NCBI GenBank assembly: GCA_015492875.1
Contig: WGEI01000348.1
Coordinates: forward strand, 1 to 10,069
Direction: 5' to 3'
DNA from: Anaerolineae bacterium
Lineage (GTDB): Bacteria > Chloroflexota > Anaerolineae > Aggregatilineales > Phototrophicaceae
Length of the DNA stretch: 10,069 nucleotides
The position numbers and the translations under genes were made by a program. The notes beneath the pieces are model-generated. The model had not been told where the DNA came from, did no database searches, and saw only the letters and a list, made by a program, of their open reading frames with translations. Below, piece by piece: positions 1 to 5,713 of the stretch; within the stretch, counting starts at the first letter, position 1, and the number at the start of each line of letters is the position of its first letter.

Positions 1-28
1 GTTACAGGGGCTTGAAGCTATTTGTGCT
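1..28 (+). repeat. Imperfect direct repeat copy A flanking the lys operon
   Basis: GTTACAGGGG (1-10) and TATTTGTGCT (19-28) recur at 8606-8625 as GTTACAGAGG followed directly by TATTTGTGCT. The match is 19 of 20 bases, with 8 extra bases (11-18) in this copy. The repeat may extend beyond the window start. Its function is unknown and chance similarity is possible. Confidence 0.3.
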
Positions 29-136
29 TGATAAGAGGCTTTGCTTGCATTGCAGCTGTTAAGATTGCTTGTCCATGCGATAGTAAAACAGTAGTTTTTA
101 TATAACTTGCCCAATGAAAATTAGCATTTATGCCTA
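1..136. other. Upstream non-coding region, no gene seen
   Basis: No convincing coding frame, tRNA or other RNA gene is visible here on either strand. An AT-rich patch at 95-106 contains TATAAC (101-106), which resembles a -10 box, but I see no matching -35 at 16-18 bases. Bases 1-28 resemble a segment just downstream of lysU (see the repeat entries). Any upstream neighbour lies outside the window. Confidence 0.5.
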
Positions 137-164
137 TTGCACGTTTGGCTTTCTGTGTTATCCT
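137..164 (+). promoter_or_regulatory. Candidate promoter of the lys operon
   Basis: TTGCAC (137-142), 16 bases, then TATCCT (159-164) forms a modest sigma-70-like pair. It would start transcription near 170, about 36 bases before leader peptide 1. The -35 box matches the consensus in only its first three bases. An alternative -10 (TATAAC, 101-106) lacks a partner. A promoter must lie upstream of 207 if the attenuators work as proposed, but its exact place is uncertain. Confidence 0.3.
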
Positions 165-206
165 CTGGCTCGAATGAACTATCTATGCTTTTGAAGAGTG
201 AGTATC

Positions 207-260
207 ATGTTTAACACCTTGTTCATCATCAAAAAGGAAAAGAAGCCAAGCCGCATCTAG
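207..260 (+). CDS. Lysine-rich leader peptide 1 (attenuator)
   Basis: This 17-codon reading frame encodes MFNTLFIIKKEKKPSRI and stops at TAG 258-260. Four of five consecutive codons (231-245: AAA AAG GAA AAG AAG) are for lysine, a strong enrichment in so short a frame just ahead of a lysine operon. A purine-rich stretch GAAGAGTGAG (193-202) can serve as ribosome binding site. The stop codon sits 1 base before an antiterminator arm (262-270) and about 50 bases before a GC-rich terminator hairpin. This is the geometry of trp/his-type leader peptides: a ribosome waiting for lysyl-tRNA leaves 262-270 free, whereas one reaching the stop covers it. The peptide itself probably has no function. The reading is inferred from architecture; no named leader family was recognised. 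Confidence 0.72.
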   Translation: MFNTLFIIKKEKKPSRI

Positions 261-261
261 T

Positions 262-318
262 GTGGGTGGTTTGCTTTCCTGCGGGATGAACGTCGGAATT
301 TGTGAGAGAGCCGCCCAC
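262..318 (+). promoter_or_regulatory. Antiterminator of attenuator 1
   Basis: GTGGGTGGT (262-270) can pair over nine positions with GCCGCCCAC (310-318): seven Watson-Crick pairs and two G-U pairs. The 3' partner contains the whole 5' arm of the terminator (311-315), so the two structures exclude each other. The 5' arm lies within the footprint expected of a ribosome stopped at TAG 258-260, but is clear of one stalled at the lysine codons 231-245. Confidence 0.68.
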
Positions 319-331
319 GAGGCGGTTTTTT
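311..331 (+). terminator. Intrinsic terminator of attenuator 1
   Basis: CCGCC (311-315), loop CACGA, GGCGG (321-325), then six T (326-331). The stem is short but all G-C, and it can extend outward by weak pairs of the purines at 306-310 with the T run. It lies between leader 1 and leader 2 and would stop transcription when leader 1 is fully translated. Confidence 0.75.
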
Positions 332-350
332 GATTTATAGGGATAAGCAT

Positions 351-428
351 ATGTTACGCCAATTGCCTTTCAATACTGTTGACAGCAAGAAGAAGGTTAA
401 GAAGATGCCAGACCACGGTTCTGGATAG
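351..428 (+). CDS. Lysine-rich leader peptide 2 (attenuator)
   Basis: This 25-codon frame begins MLRQLPFNTVDS, continues KKKVKK, then MPDHGSG and TAG (426-428). Lysine codons are five AAG at 387-395 and 399-404. AGGGA (339-343) lies 7 bases before the ATG, a good ribosome binding site. It resembles leader 1: both read FNT, four residues, then KKxKK followed closely by proline, which suggests duplication of one ancestral leader. The last bases of the frame (417-428) are part of the antiterminator arm, so translation to the stop would mask it. The frame ends 34 bases before a strong terminator hairpin and 116 bases before lysW. It is interpreted as a sensor of lysyl-tRNA supply. Confidence 0.75.
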   Translation: MLRQLPFNTVDSKKKVKKMPDHGSG

Positions 429-477
429 TGGCGCTTGTCCCTAAACTGGCTTGCTTACTAAGCCGCCATCCAGAACT
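417..477 (+). promoter_or_regulatory. Antiterminator of attenuator 2
   Basis: GGTTCTGGAT (417-426) pairs with ATCCAGAACT (468-477) over ten positions, with one G-U pair. After a three-base bulge (427-429), GGCG (430-433) pairs with CGCC (464-467). The 3' partner includes nearly all of the 5' arm of the terminator at 463-472, so only one of the two can form. The 5' arm spans the leader 2 stop codon. A separate small hairpin, GGCTT (448-452) with AAGCC (460-464), could form within the intervening loop or compete at its edge. Confidence 0.72.
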
Positions 478-500
478 ATATTGGATGGCGGTTTTTATTT
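463..500 (+). terminator. Intrinsic terminator of attenuator 2
   Basis: CCGCCATCCA (463-472) pairs perfectly with TGGATGGCGG (482-491) around a nine-base loop, followed by TTTTTATTT (492-500). It is a strong canonical intrinsic terminator directly upstream of lysW and in the same direction. Its position makes sense only if it is conditional, since otherwise it would silence the operon. Confidence 0.85.
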
Positions 501-544
501 TCGTCCTGTGAATGCATCTATCTAATTTGTGAAGAGGTGAAATC

Positions 545-721
545 ATGACAAACAATAACGCACTTTGCCCAGAATGTGATGCAGAAGTAACAATTCCTGC
601 TGATGCCATGCTTAATGAACTCGTTGCTTGCCCAGATTGTGGCGCAGAGCTAGAAATCATCAGCCTTAACCCCATAGAGTTAGACCTAGCGCCAGAAGTC
701 GAAGAGGACTGGGGTGAATAA
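545..721 (+). CDS. lysW: LysW, amino-group carrier protein
   Basis: This 58-residue acidic protein carries the growing lysine precursor. The alpha-amino group of aminoadipate is linked to the side-chain carboxylate of its C-terminal glutamate, which protects it and offers an acidic handle to the later enzymes. Two CPxC pairs (C8/C11 and C29/C32) form the zinc site of the family, and the protein ends in the diagnostic EDWGE. GAGGTG (534-539) lies 5 bases before ATG 545. Start and length fit the family (about 54-60 residues). lysX begins one base after the TAA. The gene is small enough to be missed by length cut-offs. In arginine-type systems the same carrier can hold glutamate, so a dual role cannot be excluded. 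Confidence 0.95.
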   Translation: MTNNNALCPECDAEVTIPADAMLNELVACPDCGAELEIISLNPIELDLAPEVEEDWGE

Positions 722-722
722 A

Positions 723-1601
723 ATGCGCATCGCATTACTTGTCACCCACATCCGCGCAGAGGAGAAACTTTTACTGCAGGCCTTCGCAGCTGAAGGCTTG
801 CAGCCAGATATTATTCTTGACCGTGACCTGAATTTTGACCTCACACAAGGTGCAGAGCAGCTTGCCCCCTCTGGCGACTCTTGGTCATCCTACGCCCTTG
901 TCTTTGAGCGTTGTGTCAGCACTTCGCGCGGCCTTTATGCCCTTGGTGTGCTCAATCGTTGGGGTGTTCCAACCATCAACACCTACGAAACCGCGTCCCT
1001 CTGTGCCGATAAAATTCAGACCACGCTTGTGCTTGCTGCTGCTGATGTGCCACAACCTGCTGCCCGCCTAGCGTTTACACCGGAATCAGCACTAAATGCC
1101 ATCGAATCATTAGGCTATCCCGTAGTTCTCAAACCAGCAGTTGGTTCGTGGGGGCGTTTGTTAGCACGCGCCAATGACCGTGACGCTGCTGAAGCCATTC
1201 TTGAACATCGCCAATCACTAGGTTCATACAACCATCATCTCTTCTATGTTCAAGAATATGTTGAAAAATTAGGCCGTGACATCCGCGCTTTTGTTGTGGG
1301 AGACCGCACCATCTGTGCCATCTATCGTGAATCCCAGCATTGGATTACTAATACGGCACGCGGTGGGCGTGCTACTAATTGCCCCGTCACTTCAGAGCTT
1401 GAAGATGTATGCTATCGCGCTTCTCATGCTGTTGGTGGGGGCATCCTCGCCCTCGATATTTTTGAAACCCCAGATGGTGTGCTGTTAGTCAATGAAATTA
1501 ACCACACAATGGAATTCCGCAATAGTAGTGAACCCACAGGCGTCGACATTGCCGCTGAAGTTGTTCGCTATCTTTTAGAACAAGCGAGGGTGGCTATATG
1601 A
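723..1601 (+). CDS. lysX: LysX, LysW–aminoadipate ligase (ATP-grasp)
   Basis: 292 residues. LysX uses ATP to join alpha-aminoadipate to the C-terminal Glu of LysW. The ATP-grasp fold is visible as a RimK-like N-terminal domain, VVLKPAVGSWGRLL (134-147) with the nucleotide-binding lysine and glycine-rich loop, EYVEK (178-182), ARGGRATN (212-219), and the metal/ATP motif NEINHTMEFRNS (257-268). Start choice: ATG 723 follows the lysW stop by one base with GGGGTGA (711-717) as ribosome binding site; an in-frame GTG at 714 would overlap lysW and has no such site. The stop overlaps lysY as ATGA. The relative ArgX uses glutamate. I prefer the aminoadipate role because homocitrate synthase and homoaconitase genes share the operon, but substrate choice was not read from residues. 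Confidence 0.9.
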   Translation: MRIALLVTHIRAEEKLLLQAFAAEGLQPDIILDRDLNFDLTQGAEQLAPSGDSWSSYALVFERCVSTSRGLYALGVLNRWGVPTINTYETASLCADKIQTTLVLAAADVPQPAARLAFTPESALNAIESLGYPVVLKPAVGSWGRLLARANDRDAAEAILEHRQSLGSYNHHLFYVQEYVEKLGRDIRAFVVGDRTICAIYRESQHWITNTARGGRATNCPVTSELEDVCYRASHAVGGGILALDIFETPDGVLLVNEINHTMEFRNSSEPTGVDIAAEVVRYLLEQARVAI

Positions 1602-2623
1602 TTCGCGCTTCAATTGTCGGTGGTAGCGGGTATACCGGTGGCGAACTGCTACGCCTTTTACACTTTCACCCTAATGTTGAAATCGCACAAATCACCAGTC
1701 GCGAACATGCTGGCCGCTATGTGTACATTGTCCACCCGAATATGCGCAACATCTCACGCTTACAATTTGTGCATCCCGATGCGCTAGAGCCTTGTGATGT
1801 GCTTTTCCTTTGCTTGCCACATGGCCAAACTGCTTCTCAAATTGACCGCTTTGCGTCATTAGCCTCTTATATCATTGACCTATCGGCAGATTTCCGCCTT
1901 GATGATCCCGCCAGCTATGAACGTTGGTATGGCCATGCCCATCCCGCACCAGAATGGCTGCCCCGCTTTGTTTACGGCTTACCAGAACGCAACCGTGAAC
2001 AACTACGCCGCGCACATTACGCCAGTGGGGTAGGGTGCAATGCCACTATAGTTAATCTTGCTTTATATCCGCTCATTCAAGCGCAATTACTAGACCGCGC
2101 TTATGCTGAATTAAAAGTGGGTTCATCGGAAGGCGGCGCCCGCGCCACGCACGCATCTCATCACCCCGTTCGCAGTGGCGCTGTTCGCACCTATCGCCCC
2201 GTTGGCCATCGCCATCTTGCTGAAGTGCAAATGATGCTTGGCGAAGATGCGCCTATGCACTTTTCTGTCACCGCTATTGAAATGGTGCGAGGCATTCATT
2301 TGCTGGCACATGTAGAGCTAATCGAGCCACAAACGTCCCGTGACCTGTGGCGGCTCTATCGCGAGCACTATAACAACGAGCCATTTATCCGCCTTGTGAA
2401 CAGCTGTATGGGATTACATCGCTACCCAGAACCGCGCATTGTTGCCGGTACAAATTACTGTGACATTGGTTTTGAGCTAGATGCGGATGGCCGCCATGCT
2501 ATCATTATCGCCGCCATCGACAATCTCAGTAAGGGAGCTGCTGGTAGCGCTGTGCAATGCATGAACCTCATGCTCAGCTTTGATGAGAGCGCTGGTTTGT
2601 CATTTTCGGGAATTTACCCGTAA
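1598..2623 (+). CDS. lysY: LysY, LysW–aminoadipyl phosphate reductase
   Basis: 341 residues, full length for the ArgC/LysY family of NADPH-dependent acyl-phosphate reductases. It reduces the LysZ product to the LysW-bound semialdehyde. The N-terminal nucleotide-binding loop GGSGYTGGE is at 8-16, the catalytic cysteine is C147 in SGVGCNAT, and a conserved basic segment GHRHLAEV lies at 203-210. DNLSKGAAGSAVQCMN near the C terminus is also typical. ATG 1598 overlaps the lysX stop as ATGA, giving translational coupling. The sequence is homologous to arginine-pathway ArgC; the operon context decides for LysY, and bifunctional use is known in this group. Confidence 0.92.
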   Translation: MIRASIVGGSGYTGGELLRLLHFHPNVEIAQITSREHAGRYVYIVHPNMRNISRLQFVHPDALEPCDVLFLCLPHGQTASQIDRFASLASYIIDLSADFRLDDPASYERWYGHAHPAPEWLPRFVYGLPERNREQLRRAHYASGVGCNATIVNLALYPLIQAQLLDRAYAELKVGSSEGGARATHASHHPVRSGAVRTYRPVGHRHLAEVQMMLGEDAPMHFSVTAIEMVRGIHLLAHVELIEPQTSRDLWRLYREHYNNEPFIRLVNSCMGLHRYPEPRIVAGTNYCDIGFELDADGRHAIIIAAIDNLSKGAAGSAVQCMNLMLSFDESAGLSFSGIYP

Positions 2624-2642
2624 TAAACAGGGGAGAATAGGC

Positions 2643-3449
2643 ATGCAAACCTTAACACCTTTAGTCATTAAACTCGGTGGTGGTGAAGGCCTTAACCTTG
2701 AGTGTTGTTGCGCTGATATTGCCGCACTTCAAACCAGTCGCCCGCTAGTCATTGTACATGGCGTTAGCGCAATCATGGCACAGCTTTCTGCTGAACGGGG
2801 GATGCCTGTTCAGATGTTTACTTCTCCCAGTGGGCACAATTTCCGTTACACCAATCCACAAGTGCGCGACCTCTACGTAGAGGTGTGCCACCGCGCTAAT
2901 CAGCAAATCGTTTCATTGTTACGCGCGCATGGCTTGCAAGCTATAGGCCAGCTTTCACCAATTGTTATACATGGTCAGCGTAAAAGCGCCATCCGTGCTC
3001 TTGTCAATGGGCGTGTATGTATCGTGCGCGATGATTATAGCGGCAGCATCGAAGAGGTAAATGTTGCTCCACTAAACCACCATCTTGCCGCAGGTGTTAT
3101 CCCCGTTGTGCCACCATTAACCGATAGCGCGGACGGCCTGCTCAATGTTGATGGCGACCGTGTCGGCGCTGCTGTTGCCGCCGCTTTGCGCGCTGGTGAA
3201 TATGTCATTTTGAGCAATGTGCGCGGTCTCTACCGAAATTTTGATGACTCCACAACCCATATTCCAACTGTTACCGCCCATCATATTGAGGACGCCATGC
3301 ACTGGGCACAAGGGCGTATGAAAAGAAAAGTCCTCGCCGCACGAGAAGCCCTTTCTGCTGGTGTCTCTCGCGTCATCATCGCCGATGGCCGTTGTGAGCA
3401 GCCCATTACCCGCGCCCTACAAGGCGAAGGAACGGAGTTTTTAGCATGA
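2643..3449 (+). CDS. lysZ: LysZ, LysW–aminoadipate 6-kinase
   Basis: 268 residues of the amino-acid kinase (ArgB/LysZ) family; it phosphorylates the side-chain carboxylate of LysW-bound aminoadipate. Visible motifs are the phosphate-binding start VIKLGGGEG (8-16), VHG (38-40), DYSGSIEEVN (131-140), NVDGDRVGAAVA (168-179), QGRMKRKV (223-230, very close to Thermus LysZ as I recall it) and the ending GEGTEF. Start: AGGGGAG (2629-2635) stands 7 bases before ATG 2643; an in-frame ATG at 2580 lies inside lysY and adds a tail that does not fit the family. One oddity is that the usual AIGLSGxDG segment reads AIGQLSPIVIHG (100-111) and appears about two residues shorter. The stop overlaps lysJ as ATGA. 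Confidence 0.9.
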   Translation: MQTLTPLVIKLGGGEGLNLECCCADIAALQTSRPLVIVHGVSAIMAQLSAERGMPVQMFTSPSGHNFRYTNPQVRDLYVEVCHRANQQIVSLLRAHGLQAIGQLSPIVIHGQRKSAIRALVNGRVCIVRDDYSGSIEEVNVAPLNHHLAAGVIPVVPPLTDSADGLLNVDGDRVGAAVAAALRAGEYVILSNVRGLYRNFDDSTTHIPTVTAHHIEDAMHWAQGRMKRKVLAAREALSAGVSRVIIADGRCEQPITRALQGEGTEFLA

Positions 3450-4624
3450 CTGCAATGACATTGAATTTGACCAGTATCATGGCGCAGGAAGACCGCTTTT
3501 CTTCTGGTGCATATATCAAACGCCCATTGGCGCTAGTACGTGGTGAAGGTTGCTATGTGCAGGATGCTGAGGGTAACACTTTTTTGGATTTAACCGCTGG
3601 TTTGGGTGTTGCCGCTTTAGGCCATAGCCATCCATCTATTGCCACGGCCATTCAACAACAAGCGACTACCTTACTCACCTGTCCAGAAGCCTTTTATAAT
3701 GACCAACGCGCCCATCTTTATGGCCTTTTAACATCGGTTCTTCCAGGCGACATTAACCGCTTCTTCCTTTGTAATAGTGGCACAGAAGCCATTGAAGGTG
3801 CACTGAAAGTTGCCCGCCTATTGACTAATCGCATTGGTATTGTCGCTGCCCGCCGTGGCTTTCATGGCCGCACGCTCGGTGCGCTCTCCCTCACATGGAA
3901 ATCGCGCTATCGTGAACCATTTCAAGTGTGGCAACCTGCTGTTACTCATATCCCCTATAATGACATCGAGGCCTTAGAAGTGGCGATAACGGAAGACACC
4001 GCCGCTGTCGTTATCGAAGCTGTACAGGGTGAGGGCGGCGTCCATCCTGCTAGTTCAGCTTATTTACAAGCTCTCCGCCAACGTTGCGATGAAACCGGCG
4101 CCCTGCTCATCATTGATGAAATTCAAACGGGCTTTGGGCGTACAGGCCGCTGGTTCGCTTTTGAACACAGCAACATCGTTCCTGATATTGTTGCACTGGG
4201 TAAAGCCATTGCCGGTGGCGTCCCGATGGGGGCTGTCGCTTGGCGTGAATCACTTGGCACGATACCTGCAGCTACACACGGTAGTACATTTGGTGGTAAC
4301 CCCTTAGCCTGCGCCGCTGCTATTGCCACCATCACCATTCTTCAGCAGCAAAACTCGCCCGATCATGCCGCTGAATTAGGTGATTGGTTTATGAATGCTG
4401 TTCGTGAACGGCAATTTCCTGTTGTTCGAGAGGTGCGTGGTTATGGTTTGATGATAGGTATTGAGTTGCGTGGGCGTGTAACGCCAATTCTGCAACAGCT
4501 TCAAGCACGGGGCATCATTGCCTTGCCTGCCAGATTGAACGTACTGCGCTTACTGCCCCCGCTCATCATCACCCGCGAACAGCTAGAACAGGTTTTGGCA
4601 ACTTTTGAGGAGGTGTTGCGATGA
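3446..4624 (+). CDS. lysJ: LysJ, LysW–lysine aminotransferase (class III, PLP)
   Basis: 392 residues, normal for the ArgD/LysJ branch of class III aminotransferases. It transfers an amino group, usually from glutamate, to the LysW-bound aminoadipate semialdehyde. Seen in order: LDLTAGLGVAALGHSHP (47-63), the phosphate-binding CNSGTEA (109-115), RGFHGRT (137-143), LIIDEIQTGFGR (221-232) with D224 contacting the cofactor nitrogen, the PLP lysine K253 in LGKAIAGG, and HGSTFGGNP (278-286). ATG 3446 overlaps the lysZ stop as ATGA; a second Met three codons later is a less likely start. A role in ornithine formation for arginine is also possible. Confidence 0.9.
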   Translation: MTAMTLNLTSIMAQEDRFSSGAYIKRPLALVRGEGCYVQDAEGNTFLDLTAGLGVAALGHSHPSIATAIQQQATTLLTCPEAFYNDQRAHLYGLLTSVLPGDINRFFLCNSGTEAIEGALKVARLLTNRIGIVAARRGFHGRTLGALSLTWKSRYREPFQVWQPAVTHIPYNDIEALEVAITEDTAAVVIEAVQGEGGVHPASSAYLQALRQRCDETGALLIIDEIQTGFGRTGRWFAFEHSNIVPDIVALGKAIAGGVPMGAVAWRESLGTIPAATHGSTFGGNPLACAAAIATITILQQQNSPDHAAELGDWFMNAVRERQFPVVREVRGYGLMIGIELRGRVTPILQQLQARGIIALPARLNVLRLLPPLIITREQLEQVLATFEEVLR

Positions 4625-5703
4625 CATCGCCCCTCATTCCGACAACCAACACCATCACCGACACAATTGCCATCCAGTTGTTGCACGACCTCGTTATGAC
4701 GCCCAGCCCCAGCGGAGAGGAATCTAGCGCCGTTAGTTTGTTAATTAGGTGGATGGCCTCGCATGGCTACGACGAATCCTATATTGATGAAGCGGGTAAT
4801 GCGGTTGGTATTATCGGTTCTGGTACGCGCGACCTCGTCTTGTTAGGACATATCGACACATTTACCGGCAATCCTCCAGTATTTATTTGCGATAACACGC
4901 TCTATGGTCGTGGCTCTGTTGATGCGAAAGGCTCACTATGCACTTTTGCCGTAGCTGCTGCCCGCGCCCAACTTGCAGATGATATGCGTTTGATTGTCAT
5001 TGGGGCAGTAGAAGAAGAAGCTCCATCCAGCAAAGGCGCACGCTATGCCGTCACTCAGTGGCAACCACAACTGTGTTTGATTGGTGAGCCATCTGGCTGG
5101 GATAGGATGACATTAGGCTATAAAGGCCGCTTGCTGATTAACTGGCGCTGGGAAGGCGCACTAGCGCATAGCGCCACTGCTATAGCTACCGGACCAGAAC
5201 GTGCCTTCGCTTATTGGCAACAAGTGCTGTCTTATGCAGAAGCATTGAATCAAGACATCACATCGCAATTCGCTCGCCTAGCCCCTACACTACAGGCTAT
5301 CAATAGCGGGCATGAAGGTGTATATGGTTGGGCGGAAATGACAATCGGCTTTCGCTTGCCGCCAACCCTTTCGCCGTATGTTGTAGCGCGTGATGTATCT
5401 GCACTGGCTAGTAATGATGCTCAAGTGCGTGCCTACGGCCATGAACAAGCCTATATTTCAGAAAAAGACACACCTTTAACCCGCGCGTTACGGGGCGCGA
5501 TTCGTGCACAAGGTGGTCGCCCACGTTTTGTCTATAAAACGGGTACATCGGATATGAACATTGTTGCACCGCAATGGGGCTGTCCAATTGTCGCCTATGG
5601 GCCTGGCGATTCATCACTAGACCATACACCTGATGAGCACTTGCCGCTTGATGAGTATCTGCGCGCTATCAATGTGCTCACCGAAGCACTTTCGCGGTTA
5701 TAG
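4621..5703 (+). CDS. lysK: LysK, LysW–lysine hydrolase (M20 metallopeptidase)
   Basis: 360 residues. LysK hydrolyses the isopeptide bond between lysine and the LysW terminal Glu, releasing lysine and recycling the carrier. Family M20/ArgE/DapE features are H77 and D79 in LGHIDTFTG, D101 in SVDAKG, E131-E132 in VEEEAPSS (catalytic glutamate and metal ligand), E156 in IGEPSGWD, and H335 near the C terminus in LDHTPDE. KTGTSDMNI (306-314) is typical of the LysK/ArgE-like group. All metal ligands expected for a two-metal enzyme appear present. The ATG overlaps the lysJ stop as ATGA. The TAG stop lies inside the strong AGGAGG site for the next gene. Confidence 0.9.
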   Translation: MTSPLIPTTNTITDTIAIQLLHDLVMTPSPSGEESSAVSLLIRWMASHGYDESYIDEAGNAVGIIGSGTRDLVLLGHIDTFTGNPPVFICDNTLYGRGSVDAKGSLCTFAVAAARAQLADDMRLIVIGAVEEEAPSSKGARYAVTQWQPQLCLIGEPSGWDRMTLGYKGRLLINWRWEGALAHSATAIATGPERAFAYWQQVLSYAEALNQDITSQFARLAPTLQAINSGHEGVYGWAEMTIGFRLPPTLSPYVVARDVSALASNDAQVRAYGHEQAYISEKDTPLTRALRGAIRAQGGRPRFVYKTGTSDMNIVAPQWGCPIVAYGPGDSSLDHTPDEHLPLDEYLRAINVLTEALSRL

Positions 5704-5713
5704 GAGGTGGTAT

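Noticed and set aside
379..407. Perfect -35 box TTGACA (379-384) as an internal promoter
   Set aside because: At 17 bases downstream the sequence is AAGATG, a poor -10 box, and the site falls within the leader 2 codons Val-Asp-Ser.
170..540. Lysine (L-box) riboswitch upstream of lysW
   Set aside because: The region contains two short translated leaders and simple alternative hairpins; I could not see the multi-helix L-box core. A covariance-model search would settle it.
397..735. 112-codon open frame on the - strand across leader 2 and lysW
   Set aside because: Its composition is serine-rich without a recognisable domain, and it is antisense to the well-supported lysW and to the attenuator structures.
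714..1601. GTG start for lysX at 714
   Set aside because: It lies inside lysW, lacks a well-spaced ribosome binding site, and adds three residues; ATG 723 has GGGGTGA at 5 bases and the expected N terminus.
2580..2642. N-terminal extension of lysZ from ATG 2580
   Set aside because: The added residues are coded inside lysY and do not resemble the kinase family, whereas ATG 2643 has AGGGGAG at 7 bases.
5633..5713. N-terminal extension of homocitrate synthase from ATG 5633
   Set aside because: It overlaps lysK out of frame; the strong AGGAGG site points to ATG 5714, which gives the family-typical N terminus.
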